From Adhaeribacter sp. (lineage in GTDB: Bacteria; Bacteroidota; Bacteroidia; Cytophagales; Hymenobacteraceae), in NCBI GenBank assembly GCA_028288395.1, contig JAQBNV010000614.1:1-5089 (forward strand): DNA of 5,089 bases. The letters run 5' to 3'. The notes under the pieces were generated by a model. The model was not told the DNA's origin. It searched no databases and saw nothing but the letters and a program-made list of their open reading frames with translations. The position numbers and the translations under genes are program-made. Positions 1-4,823 of the stretch are shown here, one piece after another (positions within the stretch are counted from its first letter, which is position 1; each line of letters begins with the position of its first letter).

Positions 1-1
1 C

Positions 2-157
2 GTTTCCGGTGATCAATCGAGTACCCACCTAAACGAACTTCGTCCCAAATATTATGATCCCAAGCGTCCCCCCGCAGCTTCGAAAGCCCTGGTGAAAAAA
101 GTAGGTATGGCTGGCAAAAGCATCACGCTGGACATGATAGGTGTGGTAGTAAAATAA
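2..157 (+). CDS. C-terminal end of an unidentified protein (partial)
   Basis: An open frame enters from the left edge and runs 51 codons to a TAA at 155-157. The translated tail has a charged, proline-rich stretch (KYYDPKRPP) followed by a short run that looks like beta strand (KSITLDMIGVVVK) at the very end. I do not recognise a family from this fragment, and no catalytic or binding motif is visible. It counts as a gene end because the frame is uninterrupted from the edge, its composition is protein-like, and a terminator-like hairpin follows the stop by a few bases. It lies on the same strand as the downstream oxidoreductases, but about 640 bp of gene-free DNA separates them, so it is probably a different transcription unit. 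The frame could still be chance, though 51 open codons ending just before a hairpin makes that less likely. Confidence 0.6.
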   Translation, partial: VSGDQSSTHLNELRPKYYDPKRPPAASKALVKKVGMAGKSITLDMIGVVVK

Positions 158-160
158 TTT

Positions 161-213
161 ATCAGAACAGGAATAAAAACCGGTTGTTTAAGGTATCAGC
201 TGTCCTGATTTTT
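161..213 (+). terminator. Candidate Rho-independent terminator after the left-edge gene
   Basis: ATCAGAACAG (161-170) pairs with CTGTCCTGAT (200-209), giving nine of ten pairs with one A/C mismatch, and a run of five T ends at 213. A shorter alternative hairpin, ATCAG (195-199) with CTGAT (205-209), uses the same right arm and has a 5-nt loop directly before the T-run. The position, three bases after the stop of the partial gene, fits a transcription end. The long loop of the first form and the short stem of the second make it moderate rather than strong. Confidence 0.5.
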
Positions 214-401
214 GGCAGATAGGTAATTCTTAGCTATAAATGGTATTCCTTCGCCGTTAGAGAACTTAAATAGGCATAAAGATAATTGCAATTTTTACCT
301 GAAGAAGGCACCAGCAGCAGAACAAGTGCAGAACGCAACCACCCGGAACATCAGCAAAAATTAGGATCTACTATTTTAGCCAAAAAATAAATTCCTTTTC
401 G

Positions 402-419
402 GGTAACATGCTTGCTACC
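402..419. repeat. Imperfect 18-bp palindrome
   Basis: GGTAACATGCTTGCTACC pairs with itself at seven of nine positions, with mismatches at the fifth and eighth pairs. The size and symmetry would suit a dimeric repressor or activator, but nothing else supports that. It lies about 380 bp upstream of the next start codon, which is far for a classical operator. Confidence 0.25.
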
Positions 420-425
420 AGGTGC

Positions 426-468
426 CCTAAAGTGCCACCCTGCCAGGCCGGTCACCGCCTGATTTAGG
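426..468 (+). repeat. G+C-rich hairpin-forming segment
   Basis: An inner hairpin is formed by CAGGC (444-448) and GCCTG (457-461), with a possible GG/CC continuation across a bulged C. It is enclosed by CCTAAA (426-431) and TTTAGG (463-468), leaving an asymmetric 12-nt internal bulge on the left side. It stands out because the surrounding region is A+T-rich. No T-tract follows, so it does not look like a terminator. Whether it acts in RNA is unknown. Confidence 0.3.
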
Positions 469-497
469 AAAGAATTAAGGAAATTTTGACCGGAATA

Positions 498-522
498 GAA
501 ATAAATTGACGAATTTAATTTC
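498..522. repeat. A/T-rich inverted repeat with GACG loop
   Basis: GAAATAAATT (498-507) and the complementary arm at 512-522 form ten base pairs around a GACG tetraloop, with one bulged A at 517. This is the longest stem in the gap between the terminator and the oxidoreductases. No T-run follows it. It could be a protein-binding site or an RNA hairpin in a long leader. Confidence 0.35.
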
Positions 523-532
523 TGAATATAAA

Positions 533-548
533 TAATTTCGTAATTTCG
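533..548. repeat. Tandem octamer TAATTTCG x2
   Basis: TAATTTCG occurs at 533-540 and again directly at 541-548. A third partial copy, TAATTTC, lies at 516-522 within the preceding inverted repeat. Short tandem copies next to inverted repeats are typical of binding-site clusters but can also arise by slippage in A/T-rich DNA. Confidence 0.4.
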
Positions 549-549
549 G

Positions 550-562
550 GTACGTACACGTA
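550..562. repeat. Palindrome GTACGTAC with overlapping inverted repeat
   Basis: GTACGTAC at 550-557 is a perfect 8-bp palindrome. It overlaps TACGT (551-555) and ACGTA (558-562), which form a second inverted repeat with a 2-bp spacer. It directly follows the tandem octamer. It is a candidate operator half-site cluster on sequence symmetry alone. Confidence 0.3.
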
Positions 563-610
563 GATTTTACCTGGGAAGCAAATTCGGTGGGTTAGCCTAT
601 ATGGTATTTG

Positions 611-646
611 TTTGACAGAAAATTTAAAAAGTACTAGAAATACTAA
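611..646 (+). promoter_or_regulatory. Weak promoter-like site
   Basis: TTTGACA at 611-617 matches both the TTTG/TTG upstream element of Bacteroidota promoters and a classical TTGACA -35 box. The expected downstream element is poor: TAGAAA (635-640) sits 17 bp after TTGACA and TACTAA (641-646) lies further on. Neither fits TAnnTTTG, and both only partly fit TATAAT. If used, it would give a leader of about 150 nt before the first oxidoreductase gene. Confidence 0.2.
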
Positions 647-680
647 CCATATATAAGATATTCCTTAGCGTGTTAGTACT
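630..680. repeat. Inverted and direct TACTA repeats upstream of the oxidoreductase genes
   Basis: AGTACTA (630-636) is the reverse complement of TAGTACT (674-680), and TACTAAC (641-647) is the reverse complement of GTTAGTA (672-678). The palindrome AGTACT itself occurs twice, 45 bp apart (630-635 and 675-680). TACTA recurs at 632-636, 641-645 and 677-681. The cluster lies at the likely transcription start region and could be an operator for a dimeric regulator. It could also be chance in A/T-rich DNA. Confidence 0.35.
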
Positions 681-800
681 ATAATTATTTAAGGGATCCT
701 TTTGCCAGGATGGGGCAAGTAAAATTTCCTGTTCACTGGCTGGAGTTGTGCTTACCCAAGTGTAGGGTGGAATATTAAATAAATACTTGAAAACAAAACT

Positions 801-1823
801 ATGAAGAGCAATTTTGATCGAAGAAAATTTATTAAAACAGCAACAGTAGCTGGTATTGGTTTAGGATTGAATTTTAATGCTCACGCCCTTTTTGGGAAGG
901 AAAGCGGAAAAAGAGTTGGTATAATTGGCCTGGATACCTCGCATAGTATTGCTTTTACGAAAGAGTTAAATAAGGCCGATGCCGGATCGGAATATGGTGG
1001 GTATAAAGTAGTGGCCGCTTATCCCAAAGGTAGTAACGATATCGAATCAAGCGTTAAGCGCATTCCGGGGTATATCGAAGAAGTGAAAAAGCATGGCGTT
1101 AAGATTGTTGATTCGGTTAAAGCTTTATTAAAAGAAGTTGATGTCGTTTTACTCGAAACCAATGATGGTCGCCCGCGTCTGGAGCAAGCCATGGCCGTAC
1201 TCAAAGCGGGTAAGCCCATGTTTATCGATAAGCCGGTAGCAGCCTCGTTACAAGATACCATAGCAATTTATGATGCCGCAAAAAAATACAAAGTGCCGAT
1301 TTTCTCTTGTTCTTCGCTGCGCTTTATGCCCAGTGTACAGGAAGCAGCCAAGGGCAAAGTGGGCAAAATACTAGGTGCCGATACCTACAGTCCGGCTACT
1401 ATTGAAAAAACGCACCCGGATTTATTCTGGTACGGCATTCACGGCATAGAATCACTCTTTACCCTGATGGGTACCGGTTGTAAAAGTGTAGCCAGAACCC
1501 AGACCGAAAGTACCGAAATTGTGGTGGGCACCTGGCAGGATAACCGGGTAGGAACTTTCCGGGGAACTCGCACCGGCAAGCATGATTATGGCGGCACCGT
1601 TTACGGCGAAAAAGGAAATATGTCGCTGGGGCCTTATGGTGGCTATAATGCTTTGTTAACCGAAATAATTAAGTTTTTTCAGACTGGCCAGCCGCCAGTT
1701 ATGCCCGAAGAAACTTTGGAAATTTATGCATTTATGGAAGCAGCCGACGAAAGCAAGCGGCAAGGTGGTAAGGTCGTTACACTCGACAGTGTAATGCAGA
1801 AGGCAAGGACACCAAAAGGATAA
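801..1823 (+). CDS. Tat-exported Gfo/Idh/MocA-family oxidoreductase
   Basis: This is a 340-residue protein with an N-terminal Rossmann fold, predicted to oxidise or reduce a sugar or polyol with a nicotinamide cofactor; the substrate is unknown. The start carries a twin-arginine signal (DRRKFIK, residues 6-12) followed by a mildly hydrophobic stretch and AHA at 27-29, a likely signal peptidase site. Mature-domain landmarks are GIIGLDTSHS (40-49) at the cofactor-binding turn, VDVVLLETND (113-122), IDKP (142-145) as the family's E/DKP motif with its lysine, and YGIHGIE (211-217), where H214 is the likely active-site histidine. The C-terminal EAADESKRQGG (313-323) is typical of the family. The length is normal. 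The glycine-rich turn is unusual because the canonical GxGxxG is not present. The ATG at 801 has an A-rich leader and no Shine-Dalgarno sequence, as is usual in Bacteroidota. The gene is probably co-transcribed with the next one. Family assignment is firm; reaction and partner are not. Confidence 0.92.
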   Translation: MKSNFDRRKFIKTATVAGIGLGLNFNAHALFGKESGKRVGIIGLDTSHSIAFTKELNKADAGSEYGGYKVVAAYPKGSNDIESSVKRIPGYIEEVKKHGVKIVDSVKALLKEVDVVLLETNDGRPRLEQAMAVLKAGKPMFIDKPVAASLQDTIAIYDAAKKYKVPIFSCSSLRFMPSVQEAAKGKVGKILGADTYSPATIEKTHPDLFWYGIHGIESLFTLMGTGCKSVARTQTESTEIVVGTWQDNRVGTFRGTRTGKHDYGGTVYGEKGNMSLGPYGGYNALLTEIIKFFQTGQPPVMPEETLEIYAFMEAADESKRQGGKVVTLDSVMQKARTPKG

Positions 1824-1856
1824 AACATCGGAATTATTAATTTATCAAATATTATA

Positions 1857-3200
1857 ATGGAGAATTCAAGAAGAGAATTTTTAAAAAAGGCCGCTTTAGG
1901 AACCGCAGCAGTGTCGTTTGGGGGTATTTTACCGGGGTTTAGTCCCCAGAGCTATGGCCGTATTATTGGTGCTAACGATCGGATTGCGGTAGCCTGTATG
2001 GGTGTGAATGCCCGTGGTTTTGCGGTAGGAACAAATTTTGCGCAACAACCCAATACCGAAGTTTTATATTCCTGTGATGTAGATTCCCGGGCGTCGGAAA
2101 AATTCAGTGCCGCTATCGCAAAGATTCAAAAAAAGAAACCTAAAGAGCAGCCTGATTTTAGAAAAGCTTTAGAAGACAAAGACCTGGATGCCTTAATCGT
2201 AACGGCCCCGGATCATTGGCATGCGCCGGCGGCTATTCTGGCCTGTAAAGCGGGCAAACATGTTTACCTCGAAAAACCAGCCAGCCACAATCCCAATGAA
2301 GGCGAAATGGTAATGGCGGCGGCGAAAAAATATAACAAAATCTTACAGATGGGCAACCAGCGCCGGTCCTGGCCCAATGTAATTGCGGCCATTAATGAAT
2401 TAAAATCCGGGGCCATTGGCCGGCCGTATTTTGCCAAAACCTGGTATACGAATAACCGGGCCTCCATTGGCATAGGCAAGGAAACAGCTGTACCGCAATG
2501 GTTAAATTACGATTTATGGCAAGGTCCTGCTCCCCGTAAAGCTTACAAAGATAATGTAGTGCATTACAATTGGCATTGGTTCTGGAATTGGGGTACCGGC
2601 GAAGCCCTGAACAATGGCACCCACATGGTAGATTTAGCCCGTTGGGGATTAGGCGTAGATTACCCCACCAAGGTTACATCGGCCGGGGGCCGGTACCGGT
2701 ACCAGGATGATTGGGAAACCCCCGATACCCAGGTTATTAATTTGGAATTTGCGAACAAAACCAGTATTTCCTGGGAAGGACGCAGTTGCAACGGCCGGAC
2801 CATTGAAGGTTCTTCGGTAGGCGTAGTATTTTATGGTGAAACGGGTTCTTTGTTTATTGGCGGCGGCAATGCCTACACCGTCTATAACCTGAAGAATGAA
2901 GTGGTAAAAGACGTTAAAAACGATACGGCCATCGATCCGCGTAATTTAACTAATCCATCGCAGGCACTGGATGCCTTGCACATCCAAAACTTTTTTAATG
3001 CTATCCGGAGTGGCGGCAAACTGAATTCAGATATCGTTAGTGGCCATCAGAGCACGCTGTTGGTTCAACTCGGCAATATTGCCCAACGCACCGGTACTAC
3101 CCTCAACATCGACCCTGCCAACGGCCATATTATAAAGGATAAGGAAGCCATGCAATACTGGAGCCGGGAGTATCAAAAAGGATGGGAACCTAAGGTATAA
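1857..3200 (+). CDS. Tat-exported Gfo/Idh/MocA-family oxidoreductase, long C-terminal type
   Basis: This 447-residue NAD(P)-type oxidoreductase is predicted to act in the periplasm on a sugar or glycoside. The Tat signal is SRREFLK (4-10) followed by a hydrophobic AALGTAAVSFGGILPG. Rossmann landmarks are VACMGVNARG (45-54) at the cofactor turn, SCDVD (72-76) at the end of the second strand, TAPDHWH (116-122) and YLEKP (137-141). The second domain holds QMGNQRR (164-170), LNYDLWQGPAP (216-226), the aromatic YNWHWFWNWGTGE (237-249) and NNGTHMVDLARW (252-263), where H256 is the probable catalytic or substrate-binding residue. The C-terminus, ending REYQKGWEP, is usual for this subgroup. GH109 NAD-dependent glycosidases share this fold, so hydrolase activity is possible but not shown. 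It starts 33 bp after the preceding oxidoreductase with no terminator between, and a strong hairpin follows its stop. The two products are distant paralogues rather than a recent duplication. Confidence 0.93.
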   Translation: MENSRREFLKKAALGTAAVSFGGILPGFSPQSYGRIIGANDRIAVACMGVNARGFAVGTNFAQQPNTEVLYSCDVDSRASEKFSAAIAKIQKKKPKEQPDFRKALEDKDLDALIVTAPDHWHAPAAILACKAGKHVYLEKPASHNPNEGEMVMAAAKKYNKILQMGNQRRSWPNVIAAINELKSGAIGRPYFAKTWYTNNRASIGIGKETAVPQWLNYDLWQGPAPRKAYKDNVVHYNWHWFWNWGTGEALNNGTHMVDLARWGLGVDYPTKVTSAGGRYRYQDDWETPDTQVINLEFANKTSISWEGRSCNGRTIEGSSVGVVFYGETGSLFIGGGNAYTVYNLKNEVVKDVKNDTAIDPRNLTNPSQALDALHIQNFFNAIRSGGKLNSDIVSGHQSTLLVQLGNIAQRTGTTLNIDPANGHIIKDKEAMQYWSREYQKGWEPKV

Positions 3201-3209
3201 ACGGTAACC

Positions 3210-3289
3210 GGACTTTCGCAAACCGCCAGGTTTTTCTTCGGTCATTCCGCCTCCAGAAGAATTTAGGGCCTTTTGCGAAAGTCCTTTTT
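3210..3289 (+). terminator. Strong hairpin terminator after the oxidoreductase pair
   Basis: GGACTTTCGCAAA (3210-3222) and TTTGCGAAAGTCC (3272-3284) form a perfect 13-bp stem followed by TTTTT (3285-3289). The 49-nt interior can pair further: GCC (3225-3227) with GGC (3267-3269), and TTCTTC (3234-3239) with GAAGAA (3256-3261), giving one long interrupted hairpin. It begins nine bases after the stop codon. The T-tract sits on the + strand side, fitting termination of the oxidoreductase unit. The large interior is longer than in most intrinsic terminators. Confidence 0.8.
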
Positions 3290-3333
3290 AATTAGTCCGC
3301 CAGCAAAACCGGCAAATCTTTCTTTCCCAGAAT

Positions 3334-3348
3334 GTTTTATATTAAAAC
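3334..3348. promoter_or_regulatory. Palindrome GTTTTA-TAT-TAAAAC
   Basis: Two 6-bp arms (3334-3339 and 3343-3348) flank a 3-bp spacer. It lies about 110 bp upstream of the transporter start, between the two copies of AAAACCGGC. It could be an operator or part of an A/T-rich promoter. No clear TAnnTTTG element is placed with it. Confidence 0.35.
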
Positions 3349-3359
3349 AGTAATTATTA

Positions 3360-3374
3360 CGGTTTTAAAAACCG
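3360..3374. promoter_or_regulatory. Palindromic candidate operator CGGTTTT-A-AAAACCG
   Basis: Two perfect 7-bp arms surround a single central A. The symmetry and length match a site for a dimeric helix-turn-helix regulator of the kind that controls sugar-use operons. It lies about 85 bp before the probable transporter start, in the gap after the upstream terminator, where the promoter of the transporter-nagA unit must be. No regulator gene is visible, so the protein that would bind is unknown. Confidence 0.45.
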
Positions 3375-3456
3375 GCTACTTACCCATTTCCGGGGGGTGC
3401 AAAAGGAAATAAAAAAGTGTGTATACCGCTCCAAGGAGCCTAATTTATCCTTTTAT

Positions 3457-4797
3457 ATGAGTAAAACCTTAACGTTAAAAAAAGAGACGAAAACCGTTGA
3501 TGTTAGTTCTTTAACCAAGCGGGATACCATTATCTCTATCCTGATAATCGGGCTGATGTTTTTTATATTCGGATTTGTATCCTGGATAAATGCCATATTA
3601 ATTCCCTATTTTAAGATAGCTTGTGAACTTACCAACTTTCAGTCTTACCTGGTAGCGTTTGCCTTTTATATTTCTTATTTTGTTATGTCGGTGCCTTCTT
3701 CTTTCCTGCTCAAAAAAGTAGGATTTAAGAAAGGGATGATGGTGGGTTTCTGGACGATGGCGGTAGGGGCTTTTATATTTGTACCGGCGGCCTATACCCG
3801 TACCTACGAAATATTCTTGATTGGCTTATTTACCATTGGTGCCGGTTTGGCTATTTTACAAACGGCCGCTAACCCTTACATTACGGTATTAGGCCCCAAA
3901 GAACGGGCTGCCCAGCGCATCAGCATCATGGGCATCTGCAACAAAGCCGCTGGTATTTTAGCGCCGATATTATTTGCGGCCGTGGTTTTAAAAGCCACCG
4001 ATACCGATTTATTTGCCCAACTGGCCTCCATGAGTGAAGCCCAGAAAAATGCTGCTTTGGACGAGTTAATCAGGCGGGTAATTGTGCCGTATGCCTGTGT
4101 TGGCACCGTGTTGTTAGGCTTGGGTTTATTTATTCGTTACTCCCCTTTACCCGAAATTAATACCGAAGAAGAAACAGCCGAAGTAGCCTCTGCCAACTCC
4201 GGCAAAACCAGCATCTTCCAATTCCCGCATTTAATATTAGGAGCTATCGGTATCTTCCTGCACGTTGGCACCCAGGTTATTGCCATCGATACCATTATCG
4301 GCTACGCCGATTCTATGGGTATTCAGTTAATGGAGGCCAAGGTATTTCCGTCTTACACTTTATTCCTGACCATTTGCGGGTATATCCTGGGCATAATTTG
4401 TATTCCGCGCTTTATCAGCCAGGTAAATGCCTTGCGCATTTGTACTTTATTGGGTACGCTGTTTACCTTACTGATAATTTTTACCAGCGGCCAGGTTTCT
4501 TTTTTAGGACATCAAACCGATATTTCTATCTGGTTCGTAGTATTACTTGGCTTCGCCAACTCTTTGGTCTGGGCGGGCATGTGGCCTTTGGCTTTGGATG
4601 GCCTTGGCAAGTTTACAAAATTGGGTGGTTCCATTATGATTATGGGCTTGTGCGGCAACGCAATTATGCCTCTTTTTTACGGTTATTTCGCCGACTTATT
4701 TGATGTGCGACAGGCATACTGGGTTTTGTTTCCTTGTTATTTATACCTGGTTTTCTACGCCGTATATGGTCATAAAATCAGAAAGTGGAGTTTGTAG
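3457..4797 (+). CDS. Sugar MFS transporter of the FucP/NagP class
   Basis: This is an inner-membrane permease of the fucose:H+ symporter family of the major facilitator superfamily, 446 residues from this start. Hydrophobic segments suggest 12 helices, with a polar central loop at about 227-255. Class features are WINAILIPYF (43-52), LTNFQSYLVAFAFYISYF (58-75), QTAANPYITVLGP (135-147) and the RISIMGICNKAAG block (154-166). A GTG at 3397 would add 20 charged, non-membrane residues. I prefer ATG 3457 because it gives the usual family N-terminus; AAGGAG at 3433-3438 lies rather far upstream to act as a Shine-Dalgarno site. It is followed after 26 bp by nagA, so GlcNAc or a related amino sugar is the likely substrate, by context only. 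From memory of E. coli FucP, the protonatable residues at positions 46 and 135 are Ala and Gln here. Glucose, galactose or fucose transport remains possible. Confidence 0.9.
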   Translation: MSKTLTLKKETKTVDVSSLTKRDTIISILIIGLMFFIFGFVSWINAILIPYFKIACELTNFQSYLVAFAFYISYFVMSVPSSFLLKKVGFKKGMMVGFWTMAVGAFIFVPAAYTRTYEIFLIGLFTIGAGLAILQTAANPYITVLGPKERAAQRISIMGICNKAAGILAPILFAAVVLKATDTDLFAQLASMSEAQKNAALDELIRRVIVPYACVGTVLLGLGLFIRYSPLPEINTEEETAEVASANSGKTSIFQFPHLILGAIGIFLHVGTQVIAIDTIIGYADSMGIQLMEAKVFPSYTLFLTICGYILGIICIPRFISQVNALRICTLLGTLFTLLIIFTSGQVSFLGHQTDISIWFVVLLGFANSLVWAGMWPLALDGLGKFTKLGGSIMIMGLCGNAIMPLFYGYFADLFDVRQAYWVLFPCYLYLVFYAVYGHKIRKWSL

Positions 4798-4823
4798 TCC
4801 GGGTAAATACTAAATAAAAAAAT

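Larger units (their letters stand above)
214..800. other. Long intergenic region, probable control region of the oxidoreductase pair
   Basis: No credible gene was found here on either strand. The DNA is mostly A+T-rich, with a G+C-rich pocket at about 400-460. It contains several short symmetrical elements, listed separately: an imperfect palindrome at 402-419, a hairpin at 426-468, an A/T-rich hairpin at 498-522, a tandem octamer at 533-548, a palindrome at 550-562, a TTGACA-like site at 612-617, and an inverted repeat at 630-680. No convincing Bacteroidota TAnnTTTG -7 element was found on the + strand. About 590 bp is long for a promoter region in such a genome, so it could also hide a small RNA, a decayed gene or a long 5' leader. 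Confidence 0.6.
3305..3376. repeat. Direct repeat AAAACCGGC, two copies
   Basis: AAAACCGGC occurs at 3305-3313 and 3368-3376, start to start 63 bp, close to six turns of B-DNA. The second copy is part of the palindrome at 3360-3374. The 8-nt core AAAACCGG also occurs at 176-183 within the first terminator candidate. The spacing would place two bound proteins on the same face of the helix. Confidence 0.4.

Noticed and set aside
612..640. Classical sigma-70 promoter TTGACA-N17-TAGAAA
   Set aside because: The -10 match is only four of six and Bacteroidota housekeeping promoters use a different consensus; listed only as a weak site.
1019..1261. 80-codon minus-strand open frame
   Set aside because: Lies wholly inside the first oxidoreductase gene and shows no family motif; a shadow of the real frame.
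1824..1856. Separate promoter for the second oxidoreductase in the 33-bp gap
   Set aside because: The gap is A/T-rich but too short for a full promoter and lacks a TAnnTTTG element on the + strand; co-transcription is simpler.
2264..2479. 71-codon minus-strand open frame
   Set aside because: Antisense to the second oxidoreductase across its EKP and substrate-domain coding region; no recognisable protein features.
3027..3245. 72-codon minus-strand open frame
   Set aside because: Overlaps the end of the second oxidoreductase and runs into the terminator hairpin; composition not protein-like.
3210..3284. Small transposable element (MITE) with 13-bp terminal inverted repeats
   Set aside because: No target-site duplication flanks the arms, and the T-tract directly after a gene end is explained by a terminator; kept only as a question in the findings.
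3397..3456. GTG start giving a 20-residue longer transporter
   Set aside because: The extra residues are polar and unlike the family N-terminus, the GTG has no supporting leader, and ATG 3457 gives numbering that matches FucP landmarks.
3876..4106. 76-codon minus-strand open frame
   Set aside because: Antisense to conserved membrane-helix coding sequence of the transporter.
4374..4703. 109-codon + strand open frame in another frame of the transporter
   Set aside because: The transporter frame is conserved throughout this stretch; the alternative translation is an aromatic-rich product with no family match I can recognise.
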